Shown: positions 50,217-61,270, numbered from the stretch's first letter. The stretch is DNA of 64,000 nt from Dromaius novaehollandiae (GCF_036370855.1 NC_088132.1:66874841-66938840), one strand, 5' to 3'. Made by a program: numbers and translations. Notes: generated by a model from the sequence alone, not told the origin.

Positions 50217-53200
50217 ATGCCAACATTTACATTTGTGATGAAATGATAAACAAAAATAACTAATGGAAAAAATCACGGTATTTTAAAATCTCCATAAAAA
50301 TTTCTTAATATATAACATTGGTGTATGATGCTTCTATTTATGCTATTTATGATTTTATTTTTATATGGAAAACTGCATGACTCACTTCTGGATTTACCAA
50401 TGGGGCAAATTATCTTCTCTCCCGTCCTCATGCTAAAATAAACACACTGCCCTGTACTTTCTATGTAAACTTGACCTGGTGTTACACTTGGGAATATTCT
50501 TAAATATAAATATTGGAATATTTATATTGATTTCAGTGCAACCACTCTCTTTACTGAAATGAGTATGTGTTTTGTCAGATCAGGTCCTGAAAGCCTATGA
50601 ATCCATTGCCACTGTTGAACTCACTTAAGCAAATACTGACAAAAAAATCACAAACACATAGTTGGGTTCCCAACATCCAGTCAAGATCTACTCTTTTGCA
50701 TAGAGCATCCAGCGGTGGCTGCTATCTACTTCAATCAGAGTTTCAATGTACTCAACACCTTTGAAAATCTGGACAGGTACTTAATAAGGGAAATTAGATT
50801 TTGTCTTTTTTTAATGAACTAAATGTTGACCTACAAAGATAAAATTGACTACAGTGTTGTAAACATTGAGGCAGACAAGAAAAGCAGTAAACTAAGATAC
50901 CCCCCTATATTTCTCCAACTTTAGAGTGATTTATAAATATCACCTGAGTAACCAAATGATATGCTTGACAATGGACTAAGGTAGATTCCACTTCCAAACA
51001 TTGCACCATGGAGCTGAAAAAGAGCACAGTGATTGCTTATCATTAATTTGATTATCTTGACAAAACAATAATGCGAGGCACAGGTCCTAATGTAGACAAG
51101 TATCCACCTCATCACACTAATTTATTGCCTGGTAATAAACAATGTTCAAAAAAGTCTTAAAAAGGGTCATGCTGCAAATTTTGCTTCCCCTCAGGAACTA
51201 ATTGATTTGCGTGAAAGGGCCCTTAAAGAAAATGCACAAAGTAGTTGTTACAGCACAAATGAGAATCCAGATTATCTCCTAGCCAGGGAGATGTTATGAC
51301 CACTGAGCTTCAAAGTCATCCTCACCCTTCGTTCTTTCCTTTTGCCCAGTGATCTTCACATCATCTGTGCAAGGTACCAAAGCTTCCATAGGAGTGCACA
51401 AATAAGCATATCTCACTCCTGCAGATCCTATGGCTGGGTGACTGGTTGTTTTTCCTGGCTAGCTGCTAGTGGGGGTAGGTAGAACGTACTGGGCTCAGGA
51501 TATGCCATTGTTATGTGAGAGATCTAACTATGACGACTTGTGTAAAATGGGGCTTTACTGCTTCCCCTACTTTCCAATATCTCCCTTCTGGAAAAAAAGA
51601 AAAAAGAAAAAAGCATAAACAAAGGTGCTTACTTTAGTGAATTTTGGTGTATAAATGTTGCTTCCATGGGGAAGCATCTTCCAAAGATGCTAATAAAAGC
51701 ACCTATACCACTAAAATGAACGGTATAGATTTCCATTCCTATTTTTAAGGGTTTCCTATTCACTACCTTAGTTCCCTATTCAGCATACTGATACTACTCT
51801 AAGGCATGTAATCAGGGTCATGGATTCAGCTCTGGGGAACAGCTGTCAAAACCCTGATGCTAAAATACTCTGAATAACAGTTTCTTAGCCCCTCTGGCTC
51901 TGCCTATTTTGCTCTGCAGTACTGGTTTCCTGATAGTTCAGCCCAGGGAAACAAACCAAAGTTTGCAATAGCTCCCCCCTGGCCAGCACTCATATTCCTT
52001 TCCCAAGGGAACCAGAGGAGATGAGATGCTCTAAACCCAGCTTCTGTAAACCTAGGGTGCTCTTGGATCCTATAATAGAGATACAGTTTACATGCATCTT
52101 AGTTTCAATCCTTGAGACTGCTTTTAAGCAATACCGAGCTAAGCCTCCTGGAGGTACTGCTGTGCAATGTAAAACCGAAACTGCAATTACATTGAAGACA
52201 ATAGGATTTTAGCCACTGATAAAAGCAAACACATTGTTTCATTTTAATTGCTTCAGAAAAGTATCTTTTTCAGTGAAACATGAGGGTGTCTGCAATCACC
52301 ACCTATATGTGCACCAACACCACACCCCTTGAAAACTTGTCCAAGTTTAATATGTGATCAAACATACACAGGTTACCTGAAGTTCGTATTTACCTGCAGC
52401 CTCGTATTGGAAGCAACAACTAAGCCGTTCCTCAGGATGGAATGCCAATTTTCAATGTGTGAACCACTGGAAAAATAAAATGAAAGGGTTAAAATCCACA
52501 GTGTAAAACTCAACATGAAATCAACAGTCCCCTAAAACAATAAATTCACAGCTGTAAACCTCAAATGGCAAGGAAAAAAAAAGCTTTGGCATTTTGGTAA
52601 CCTTTGATTAATGCAAATATAGGTACTCACTGAAATGCAAAGGTACTTCCGTAGAGATTTTTAGCAGCTCGGAAATTGGATTCTTTGGCTGGTGGACTAC
52701 TGAGAAGGAGGAACTGGTGGGGAGTGTGCATAAACTTTAGTTGCTGTAAAATATAACAGTGCATGAGTGAAAAGAAGCTGATTAACACAAAAGCACTGTA
52801 CTTCCAGAATGGCAGTTCTTAAGATACCATGCTGTTTCACACAATATATTACTGCATCAAAATACCTGTGTGAACTAAGTTGAAATCAGTCTTATTACCA
52901 TAGTTTTATTTCAAATCAAACAGTAAAAATACTTCAGGGCTTATGAACGTATGTAAGTTTCTGAAACAGATTTCAGCCTAATATGACACTAGTAAAATAA
53001 TTAAATTGAATAATTTCATCATGGCATTTTGATCAGAGCTAGCTCTGAATTAAAGCTCAGATTTGAAAGGCTGCAGGTTACTACACCCTTAATCAAAGGC
53101 CCAGAGGAACATGTAACCAGAAATGAATCTCAGCACCATCTCTCCAAAATTCCAGAGCTATAGTCTTTTTTACAGCATTCTCATATGCCAGTCTGTAGGC

Positions 53201-56200
53201 ACATGTCATGTTAGTATGTTAATTGCTTTTTATACAACCCTGTATCTAATATTCTGTATGGTAACAAAAAAAAAAAAAAAAAAAAAAAAAGTGAGGTTCT
53301 TCTCACCAATCTCAGAAATCTACAAGGCAGAACTTGCATTTGAGCTACCCACCTCAAGCAGGCTCTTTCAGAGCATGATTCCTTTGACCTATTTTAGATA
53401 TTCACAGAATGATTCTATGACTCATGACCTAAAACTGCCTATTTCTTTCCACTGTCTATTAATGGAACATAGATGACTAGTTTGAATGTAGACACCTACA
53501 TTTGGCCCTGTGAATCCCACTTAAAATGCTAAAACAAGCCATAAAAATGATAAAATAAGAAAGAACAGGAGAAAGAACCCACAGACACTTACCCTATTCA
53601 CTGGTAGCTTCACAATATGTGATCTATTACTAGAAATAACCCTAAAATAAGAAATAGTTAGATGCATTAGATATGATAACAAATCAGAACTTTCTTCTTA
53701 AAAATGTTGATGAATCCCATCACAAAGAACTCAGCTGTAGGCATTAGAACCTATCTGATGAAAGCAGACTGAAGCTTGACTAGAAAATCAGATCTGAGGC
53801 CATACAAATCAGCTGGAGTCTTTCCACTGTCTTCAGAGGACCCAGATGAGGTTCAGAAACAGTCCAGAAACAAATACACTTGTAAATGTCAACTCTGGTA
53901 GTAATTCTTAGGGTGAGCTTAAACCAAACTAAACTGGGAAAGTGATTATTCATTCAACTTGGTACTTTAATAATTACTATTTCATGTGAGTCAATTTTAT
54001 ACCATTGTAGAAGAGGATGTGCAAGCGGGTCCTGTTTATCCATCTGCTTCTTTATTTCCAAGTAAGGTGCCTAGAAAACAGTAATTATGCTCTTTATTGC
54101 TAGCTGAAATAAAAAGGTTACATTTTATATGTTACATTGCCCATGACTTCATTTATTAAAATGAATACATGGGACTCATTATTAGGCTTAAATCACAGAT
54201 TTACTGACATTTAGCCTTGTACAGTTATAAACGTGTTTTGACAACAGCAAGAATTAATATAGCAATTATTTTCCCTAGAGTAAAATAATAAGCATATAAT
54301 TAGCATCAAAATGAGTACATTACAGCAAACATTGTTGATCTCAGTGAGAACAGCAGAAGACGTCTACTTATGTTTGGCTCCTGCATGAAGAAATTGGACT
54401 GGAACTTCAGAAAATTAAGTGTCTCAAAATACCCTAGGTTAATTCACTCCAAAATTTTTAACTGTTCCATGGCACAAACTGGTAAAGTGAAATACTGAAT
54501 CAGCTTATATTCCATTTGAATCTTTTCTTAATTTCAATGACAGAACAAAGTGTCTCTTTGAAATTCTTCAGTCCAATAATTATTTTAATGCTAAAAAAGT
54601 AAAATAGTGGCTATTTTTATCTTTAAAAGATATTATATTAGGTAACAGAAACACCTGAATCTTTATCATTAAAAGATGCTATATTAGGTAACAAAAACAC
54701 CTGAATGTTTGTTTTCAGTGTATCTTAATGCTCTCCAAACACTTCATTCTTAACTCCAGAATCCCAAAGTATTTTACAAACACAGACAGAATAAGATTTA
54801 TAAGTTCTTGCCCGTATAACAACTGGAAAATCAAGGTACATGGGACAGATGTATCATGGCTCATACTGAGTCAGAGGTAATCAGTTATAATCAGGGGGAC
54901 TGTTTGGGAAACAAAGCATTACAAAAACCAAGTATGGCTACTAGATTCTGTCCCACTGTGAATTTTGGAAAATCATATGGTGGTAATCCCAAGAGACCTG
55001 ACTCTCCAAGCCTCCCACCACACTTTACTGACCAAGTGTCTCATTACAACAGAAATAAAGTTATCACCTCAGAACACTGTCATAAAATCAATTTCTCTTG
55101 CTTTGGAAATAAAAGACTCAGTGTGACATTGTAATTTTCGGAAATGTAGCAATTGGCCATTATTTTGTTGCAATGTTTGATTCTGTTACTATTATCTCTT
55201 AATTTAAACACTAAAAGACCTAAGTTCTATTTCATCTCTCTTATTTCACTGCTGTTATGGATATTGTAGGTTTTTTTATTTTTAACATGAATTTTAATAT
55301 CCTTCCAGCTCTATAGGAAAGAGATGATACAATTGCATTCTCCTCTCCTCCACAGACAACAATGTAAACACCTATCTAGTTCTAGAAATAGCTATTAAGT
55401 TATGTAAAGATTTTTATGCTCACCTGTGTCATCTCTCTAATAGAAGTGATACTATCCAATGCCTTCATGACTCGGTCATAATTCTTCTTCTGATGTAATA
55501 TAAAATAAGCAAATAAATTAAAAGAATATTCTGGGTCTTTGGCTATACAAAAACCTCAGTTCTTTGAGTGTGTATAAAACCACATTTAGAACGAATGTCC
55601 AGCAAACAATTCTTTCAAATTTTTCTAGCCAATAGCTTCCTTCATCTTACACACAGACTCTCATTCATAGTCCAGGATAATTCCAGGAAAAAAAGAATTA
55701 AGTTTTTTGTTTGAATTTCACTGGAATCTCCAAAACGCAACAAAGCAACCACTTCAGAAATTAGCTCACTTTTTAAACAAATATTTGTAGCTAAACACAG
55801 GCTCTGCCAGTTATTTAAATAATATGCTATTATGTTCAATGATGCAGTGAACAAATAGATGTTAAATAAAATGCTAAATAAGCAGATGTGTTTACTCTGC
55901 TAACAGCTCTGCAAAACATCAGAGGTACGTGCACTGCTAGTAGCATAGCTTGCCCCTCCACAGACATGGTACCACACAGAGTAGTGTGACGGGCCATCTA
56001 CCTTTCAGTCAGCCTCAGCTGCCACCCTGCCTCCCCTGACTTTTGCCTGTCTCCTGCCTGGGAACTGCTACCAGAGGTCTCCACTTTCTCCGGGTGGATG
56101 AGCTTAACAGCCCACGCTTCGTGAGCCCCACGTTTCATGTCAGCCTCAGGAGCATCACTACTTCCTGTCTTTGGGTCATGCCAACTTTGGCCCTTGTGGG

Positions 56201-59200
56201 CTTTCACCCCACCATGGTGGTGAGGGGCTGGGGGCGGTGTGGGCCCTGCCAGCCCCAGGCTCTCTCCTCTCCTCTGCCGGTGCTACCCTCATTCTCCTTC
56301 CCTGTTCAGCTTCACACCTCCGCTTTGCCCTGACTGCCAGACTAGCTGTGTCCTCGCCCGCCCATTTCCCAGCACCTCTCTGGCAATCCTTCTATCCCAT
56401 GTTCTACAGAACACACTTGCCAATTCCTCTGACGAAGAATCACCGCAATCAGCTGGCCTTCTATCCGAACTGGTAAAGTGTATCCCAATGAAGGAAGTCC
56501 AAAGTTCTCATTTATGCCCTTGAGAATGGCTCAAGTTGGATATAATAGCTCATGGCTCCCCTAAGGCTTCCCTGTGAAGCAGCCTTTGCAGTCCGAGGAT
56601 CAAGTACTGCAAACACAATTCTTTGCTTCAACATCTGATTCTTGTACTACACTCCACTGCATACCCAGCATTTAATAAATTAAGTTTAAGGACATTATTG
56701 TTTACAAACTGAAAATGAGATGGCAGCAATAAACAGTTTAAGAATATAAAAGATGGATTGGAAATCTCCCTGGTCTACACGGTCCACACTTCCCAAAGGC
56801 CATCTTTTTCTTTGTGTTCAAAGTGTATACTGATAGAAGGACGCTAAAAATAGAAAATCTGTCATCTTCAAATTGTACCCTAAAAGAAGGAACTCTTGGC
56901 TTTAATATAGCTTATAGCTCATTTACCTTCTCAAAGATAATTTAAAATACTACAGAGTTCTGAAAGCAGAGCCACACACTTGCATATTCTAGAGCTGTAT
57001 CTCTAATAGTAAAGATGTCTGGAGAAGAAGGCTTTACTTCGAAATCTAACATGTAACTTAAATCACACTATGACATACTGAAACATAGCTACTCACCCTG
57101 GGATTAAAGGCCAGCATCTGAGGATCATTAGGATCAACTACAGAAGGATATGGCTCAAAAATGACAACTTTCCTAGGTGACTCTAACGCAGACCGACACA
57201 TGGATACTAACAGATCAACCACCTGCGGATAAAGAAAAAGATTTATTCAGTTTCATATTGTATCAGGCAGCTTGTTTTTCATTTTACACATTACAGTAAT
57301 ATGGTATTTCATTATTACCTATTTTATCCAAACTGTTTTATTCATGGCACATAGTTTAGGACTGATATGGACCTCAACAGGCTTTGGGTCTGGCCCTGGG
57401 GCTTATTCCAGATGCCGAAGTGGGACCAGTATTTGGTCCTAAATGTATCCCCATGTCAAATACATTGTCTACAGTCCTGCTTTCTCTTGTTTACATGTAA
57501 TAACTCCTGGATGAAATTCATCCTCTAAGGAAATGGCTCTGTATTGGGTCTTTGTGCAGTAGACACCAGCAAAGAACGTTTCACAAGGAGGAGAAAAAGG
57601 AAGAGAGGATGAGGTTGGTGAATCTGTACCACTGCCTACTGTTCTCCTGAAGATCATAATTGTAGAAACACTAGGAAACATTGCTTCTGCAAGAGCCAGA
57701 ACCATGCAGTGATTTAACAGTCATTTGGATGGCTCACACTGAGAGATCCCCTTCACTGCTTTTGTACAGACTTATGACATGGCTTTGAATATCTGTGTTC
57801 ATTTCCAACATATCACCATAAGATTGTGTGTGTAATGTGCACACATGCATGTATGGACATATGTCCATGTAGATGCACACACAATACAGTGCCACATTTA
57901 AGTACAATTGCACCAAAATTCATAACTGAGAGCTTAACAATAGACTATAGCAATCACAAAACAGAAAGAAAGCAGTTTTCTGGCAGCTATGAAACCTAAA
58001 TCCAGCTCATAATGAAATCCAAAGTTGCTATGTAAAAATGTAGCTGCAAATTGGATCATTTCTCTCTTAGTTCCTCTGTGCCTTTTGAAGACATTTCTCT
58101 GTAAAAATGAACTTTTCCATGAAAGGAACTAAAAACCGAAATGAGCTGTAGTTAGTAGGCACCCCTGGTTCCTCCCACAATCCCAGACAGATCAGATCTC
58201 AACTCACAGCTCAAACTGTTCTCAAAGTTATTACATCTCTGTTATTATATCTGATCAATTCAAGGAAATAAAAATGAAGGTCCTTTAGAGAAGCAGAATG
58301 AAAATAAGAATCATGTAATGAAAGTGAAAAGGAACTGTGAGTCATACTGTTGCCATTCTCCTCCTCCGCTCCTTTAGCATGAATGGACAATTTTCTCCAT
58401 CTGTTCAAAAATATTCTGCTAGTTCCAGTTACTAAGTATCTCACATATACTGAACAATGAATTTATTTAAGCTCCAGTTTATAATACCTACAAGTGTGAT
58501 GAACATTTCAAAATAGGGCATCCACACTAGATTTACAAAGGAGACTGAGAGTCTGTTTACACAGCCAGGTCAGGCGACCAAGCCTGCAACTGTGTAAATG
58601 TATTATCACGAAAGTGAGCCTGAGCTCATATACCCTACTTCTCAGAAGCACCTCTTAGCTTCCAGTTGTAAAACACTATTAGGGAAGGGTTGTATGAGTT
58701 CCCAGATCTTATAACACAGTGACCCAAAGTTATCTTGCTTTATGACTTGCATGGTGGGACTTTGTCTTAAATTTGGCACATAAATTTGTCTTATAGGAAC
58801 ACCATCCCAAAGTCTCCCTTTAAAACAAGTGTTGCCTTTCATATTTTTATCACCATCATACCAGTATATTACTCTTTCATGCGGAAAAGATAAATAGATT
58901 AGCCTTAATTAAACCCCTGATTTCCCCTGAGATCATTGTTTTGAGCTGATGGAGCTCAGCAGCTTAAGCTGGGAGATAAGCATAATGCAAACATTACAAT
59001 CCAAACTTGTTTATGTGTTCCTTGGTAATAGGAAAGGCTGTGGATCTATTAAATGTCCTTATGGCTGGCCCTGAACTTGTGCTACCTAACAGAGGGCATT
59101 TAAGTAGCTAAATTAGGATTTAAATATTTTCATGAAAGAAAAACAGACATTTTTCTGAGGACAATTCTCTCTTACGACATCAGTTGTTCAGGTAGCGCTT

Positions 59201-61270
59201 ACCTTTCTTAAGAGATTCTCTAGAAGGAATCTGAACTACCAGCAAATCAGACACTTAACTTTTAGACATTTGCGGTAAGTGATTGAAAGATGAATTTAAA
59301 CTTAAATATTTTAGAAAGCTCAATCTCTAATTATTAAGAAAGAGCCATCAGAATATTGGGAGTGACAAAGTAGAGATGTATACTGTAAAAAACTAGCTTT
59401 AGCTAGTTTTAGTTAATTTTTAAGCTAGCCTTCTAAAACTAGCTTTAGGAAAAGCACAGTAGAAAAAACAGGATATGATTTGCAATAGTGGGAGCCTATA
59501 TTTGGGCTTCTTAGTTGCACAAAATGATTTGGAGACTTGGGGGAAGATTATTCTGGTGAAATGTAGATATTCCCAATGTGAACACCTACATCTGAGCTAG
59601 TCAGTGTAGCTTCTCTTTATAGTCAATGGAGAAAATAACCATTGTGCCAATAGTCTATACTATGATTCATATAATCCTAAATTTATGTCAAAAATAGCTG
59701 AGATGAATCAATCCCTAAAAGCGTTGAATTCTTTCTGCAGGCAAGAAAGGAAACCCAGCCAGATCAGATGTAGTGAGCTGGGTGAGATGCTATCACTGGA
59801 GTGAGACTTACCAAAATTTAGTCACCTAGGTCCAACAACACAATCAACAAAAACTCTTTTCTAACTCCTTTAAGCACCAGTAAGGTTGTAATCATTTCAG
59901 TACTGTTCTGCAAGGCTCTGTAGATGTAGAGGTGCCACATCTCAAAACAGCATTCCTAGAGCTAGCTATGCATACACCTGCAGCAATGAAGTCTGCATAA
60001 AACACAGAGTGAGTCCTAATCAGGACCATCTCTCCTTTCAATTTCACTGAAAAACAGAAGTGAGAGCTAGTTTTTTGTACTTAAACGACCATGTAAGTGC
60101 CTACATTCAGAAAGTAAAAATCCAGTTCCACAGCAACACATAACTTCAGAGGATGTCAGACTGGAGAAGAGATGGTGTTTCATCAGCACATCTCTCTCTA
60201 CATTTCTTACAGGCTTGCAAAGGTATCCCAATGCTTGGCATGCTAGATGTTACAAATAAAGCTCATAGCCATCCAACTGTCTTCTGACATCAGACCTCAG
60301 ATCCTGCAGTTATATTCTCAAGCCAAGAATATGGTGTACACTGCTGCAAGTTTCTTCCTTTGTGGATGTGCCCATCAGTGACATTCAGGAGCTTAGCTAA
60401 GTAGTTTATTTCCAATGGATAGACTCACTAGTTAAATGAACTGAATGTCTGCTTTTGAAAAACATATTGCTTACTACATATCTAAGTGCATAATGAGGAA
60501 CATATGCTTAGGACATCAGAGAGGAGTGTACTTATCCGTAAGATTTCAAAAGGCCATTGTACTTTGAATTTATTGAAACTCTGTAACTATTTTAATCTAC
60601 AGTTAAACGGTGATTTGGAAGCATAGTTTAAAACCTCTGATTAATAACTGAATTTAGAGTCAGGAAGCAAGCTCATATTAAATTCCTGATCCTTGAGAAG
60701 AGAGAAGAAACTTATGTAGCAACGTCAATAAGGACCTTCCCACTGTTATTCAATAAGCAAAACAGCAGATGCTCAGTGGATAGTTGTATCCCAACACCAA
60801 GAACAGGAAGTAGCTTACTAATTGCATGAGAGTAGTGATGGCTCATTAGGTGAAAATAAATGGGAATTATCTCCAAAAGACAATGGTTACCTTTATTGAC
60901 AACCCAGGTGACCTAATTGAATACAACTAAACAAGAAAACAGGGTTACTCTAATTACATGGAAGGAAAACAATGGAAGCACCTCATTAGTACCTCTCGAA
61001 AATGTTATGCTTAAACAGTGTAGTTACAGCTACACATGTAAGAGTTAACAAATAAACAATACTTACCAAAAAGTACTGATACAGAGAAAATAAGTCAAAA
61101 TAAATTCTAGAAGAGACTGAGAAGGCTGAGTATGCTTATACAAAATCAGACATGCAATGAGCATTGGATAATTCTACCTGAGCCCCAGTTGCAATTTCAT
61201 CAGCAGCTTCGTTCATCACTCCTAATGTTTGGAAAGCAAAGACACAGAGCTCCCGTTCACACACAGTGGG
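44982..61270 (-). CDS. PARP8: PARP8, C-terminal 330 residues (12 exons, 5' part outside window)
   Basis: This gene encodes a mono-ADP-ribosyltransferase of the PARP/ARTD family, which moves ADP-ribose from NAD+ onto target proteins. Joined exons: 61270-61178, 57222-57097, 55489-55424, 54070-54003, 53641-53593, 52743-52631, 52466-52394, 51013-50944, 49044-48968, 48345-48276, 46118-46034, 45084-44982. The total is 993 bases with every phase consistent. Numbering from the first visible residue, TVCERELC (2-9) is the end of a cysteine-containing region, the ART His is H172 (FAFHGSH) and the NAD-binding Tyr is Y207 (GSGIYLSP). The place of the PARP1 catalytic Glu falls in TRFFFVY (292-298) and is hydrophobic, which fits mono- rather than poly-ADP-ribosylation. 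The protein ends VIGNQTATG. The paralogue PARP6 is the main alternative. I chose PARP8 from the recalled C-terminus (GNQTATG) and the Ser/Gln/Lys-rich insert. Human PARP8 has about 854 residues, so roughly 60% is missing upstream of 64000. Confidence 0.95.
45085..46033 (-). other. PARP8: PARP8 intron (last)
   Basis: 949 bp. It holds a GC-richer patch with several CpGs at 45300-45480. The open frames there, about 70 codons on each strand, look like composition effects. Confidence 0.9.
46034..46118 (-). CDS. PARP8: PARP8 exon, residues 269-296 plus part of V297
   Basis: 85 bp. The acceptor is CCCTAATAG and the donor is GT|GTGAGT. It encodes ITSSDLHKHGEIWVVPNT then DHVCTRFFF. The position aligned with the catalytic Glu of poly-ADP-ribosylating PARPs lies in TRFFFV and is not acidic. 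Confidence 0.95.
46119..48275 (-). other. PARP8: PARP8 intron
   Basis: 2157 bp, AT-rich. Contains a compound TATA/ATAC and (AC)n microsatellite at 47535-47650. No nested gene seen. Confidence 0.9.
47535..47650 (+). repeat. Compound microsatellite
   Basis: TATATGTATGTACATC-type repeats, then ACATAAATACATAAATATAT, ending in (AC)n. The phrase TTTGGCCAGTGAG occurs on both sides, at 47567-47579 and 47650-47662. Confidence 0.85.
48276..48345 (-). CDS. PARP8: PARP8 exon, residues 246-268 plus part of V269
   Basis: 70 bp. The acceptor is ACAACTCAG and the donor is AAG|GTAAGT. It encodes SQKKGQQSQFLQSRNLK then CIALCE. The first half continues the polar insert and the second half (LKCIALCEV) returns to the ART beta core. 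A second AG lies 6 bases into the exon (TCACAG), so a form lacking the first two residues is possible. Confidence 0.94.
48346..48967 (-). other. PARP8: PARP8 intron
   Basis: 622 bp, AT-rich. Nothing recognised. Confidence 0.9.
48968..49044 (-). CDS. PARP8: PARP8 exon, residues 220-245 (polar insert)
   Basis: 77 bp. The acceptor is ATATTCTTAG and the donor is CAG|GTACAG. It encodes MNKKQQKVSAKDEPASSS then KGSNTSQ. The stretch is Ser/Lys/Gln-rich with no predicted core secondary structure. It is an insertion between the Tyr-bearing and the next beta strand of the ART fold, probably a disordered surface loop. Confidence 0.93.
49045..50943 (-). other. PARP8: PARP8 intron
   Basis: 1899 bp. Contains a direct repeat of TTAATTTATTTAAAGGTA (49518-49535 and 49559-49576) and an (AC)n microsatellite at 50162-50214. 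Confidence 0.9.
50162..50214 (+). repeat. (AC)n microsatellite
   Basis: CA dinucleotide repeat, interrupted once by ATGCG near its left end, with about 20 pure units after that. Confidence 0.95.
50944..51013 (-). CDS. PARP8: PARP8 exon, residues 197-219 plus part of G220
   Basis: 70 bp. The acceptor is CTTTTTCAG and the donor is CAG|GTGATA. It encodes LHGAMFGSGIYLSPLSS then ISFGYS. Y207 in GIYLSP is the second ART triad residue. Confidence 0.95.
51014..52393 (-). other. PARP8: PARP8 intron
   Basis: 1380 bp. An A-rich AAAAAAGAAAAAAG tract lies at 51593-51613. No nested gene seen. Confidence 0.9.
52394..52466 (-). CDS. PARP8: PARP8 exon, residues 172-196
   Basis: 73 bp. The acceptor is TTTTTCCAG and the donor is CAG|GTAAAT. 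It completes H172 and encodes GSHIENWHSILRNGLVVA then SNTRLQ. This is the His-Gly-Ser NAD+-binding motif of the ART family. Confidence 0.95.
52631..52743 (-). CDS. PARP8: PARP8 exon, residues 135-171 plus part of H172
   Basis: 113 bp. The acceptor is ATTTTACAG and the donor is CA|GTGAGT. It encodes QLKFMHTPHQFLLLSSPPA, then KESNFRAAKNLYGSTFAF, and the first two bases of the catalytic histidine codon. The intron therefore splits the codon of the first ART triad residue. Confidence 0.95.
52744..53592 (-). other. PARP8: PARP8 intron
   Basis: 849 bp. Contains a poly(A) run of 25 bases at 53266-53290 and a possible CR1 terminus (GAATGATTCTATGACTCATG) at 53406-53425 that is too short to call. Confidence 0.88.
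53266..53290 (+). repeat. Poly(A) run, 25 bases
   Basis: An uninterrupted A run. It could be a retroposon tail, but no SINE or processed copy is recognisable upstream. Confidence 0.9.
53593..53641 (-). CDS. PARP8: PARP8 exon, residues 118-134
   Basis: 49 bp. The acceptor is TATTTTAG and the donor is AGG|GTAAGT. Its first G completes W118, followed by VISSNRSHIVKLPVNR. This is the entry to the ART catalytic fold. Confidence 0.94.
53642..54002 (-). other. PARP8: PARP8 intron
   Basis: 361 bp, ordinary AT-rich sequence. Confidence 0.9.
54003..54070 (-). CDS. PARP8: PARP8 exon, residues 96-117 plus part of W118
   Basis: 68 bp. The acceptor is TGTTTTCTAG and the donor is ATG|GTATAA, a weaker donor. 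It encodes APYLEIKKQMDKQDPLAHPL then LQ, and ends two bases into the Trp codon completed by the next exon. Confidence 0.94.
54616..54706 (+). repeat. 46-bp tandem duplication, two copies
   Basis: The unit ending TATATTAGGTAACA(G/A)AAACA then CCTGAAT occurs twice in direct succession with a 46-base period and about 4 mismatches. This is a local duplication. Confidence 0.9.
54745..54900 (+). mobile_element. Ancient amniote SINE/LINE-type repeat fragment
   Basis: Words occur in the order AATCCCAAAGTATTTTACAA, AACTGGAAAATCAAGGTACA, then CATACTGAGTCAGAGG. They resemble the old amniote repeat with CTCAAAGCACTTTACAAAC, GGGGAAACTGAGGCACAGAG and GTCACACAGAGTCAGTGGCA. Strong divergence, so the family is uncertain (MIR/L2/L3-like). 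Confidence 0.45.
55424..55489 (-). CDS. PARP8: PARP8 exon, residues 74-95
   Basis: 66 bp, phase 0 at both ends. The acceptor is TTACATCAG and the donor is CAG|GTGAGC. It encodes KKNYDRVMKALDSITSIR then EMTQ, an amphipathic helical linker. As a symmetric phase-0 exon it could be skipped without a frameshift. Confidence 0.95.
55490..57096 (-). other. PARP8: PARP8 intron
   Basis: 1607 bp. Includes a GC-rich, C-biased patch at 56000-56420 with plus-strand open frames of 94-101 codons in all three frames, which points to base composition rather than coding. Confidence 0.9.
57097..57222 (-). CDS. PARP8: PARP8 exon, residues 32-73
   Basis: 126 bp, phase 0 at both ends. The acceptor is TATCCGCAG and the donor is AGG|GTGAGT. 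It encodes VVDLLVSMCRSALESPRK and then VVIFEPYPSVVDPNDPQM, a region highly conserved between PARP6 and PARP8 just before the ART domain. Confidence 0.95.
58880..59165. promoter_or_regulatory. PARP8: Possible intronic conserved regulatory block
   Basis: Contains TTAATTAA at 58905-58912, GATCATTGTTTTGAGC, an octamer-like ATGCAAAC at 58985-58992, and ACATTACAATCC. It is less decayed-looking than the surrounding intron. Inference from motif density only. Confidence 0.25.
59390..59450. repeat. AACTAGCTTTAG inverted/direct repeat cluster
   Basis: AAAACTAGCTTTAGCTAGTT forms a near-perfect palindrome, and AAAACTAGCTTTAG recurs about 45 bases further on. Confidence 0.75.
61178..61270 (-). CDS. PARP8: PARP8 exon, residues 1-31 of visible part
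   Basis: 93 bp, phase 0 at both ends. The acceptor is CTGTCTAG and the donor is CAG|GTAGAA. It encodes PTVCERELCVFAF, then QTLGVMNEAADEIATGAQ. The paired cysteines (TVCERELC) are the end of a cysteine-containing segment whose other cysteines must lie in the preceding exon. I searched 61271-64000 for that exon and did not find it. Confidence 0.95.

Larger units (their letters stand above)
54071..55423 (-). other. PARP8: PARP8 intron
   Basis: 1353 bp. Holds the 46-bp tandem duplication at 54616-54706 and an ancient interspersed-repeat fragment at 54745-54900. Confidence 0.9.
57223..61177 (-). other. PARP8: PARP8 intron, largest fully contained
   Basis: 3955 bp. Holds a TGTGTG/ACACAC-rich stretch at 57824-57885, the possible regulatory block at 58880-59165, and a CTAGCTTTAG repeat cluster at 59390-59450. 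Confidence 0.9.

Noticed and set aside
53406-53425. Possible CR1 3' terminus (GATTCTATGACTCATG) in plus orientation
   Set aside because: Only about 20 bases fit. The sequence to its left does not follow the CR1 3' UTR order well enough.
53123-53476. 117-codon plus-strand frame containing a poly-Lys run
   Set aside because: The Lys run is translated poly(A). The frame only exists because the homopolymer has no stop, and it lies in a PARP8 intron on the opposite strand.
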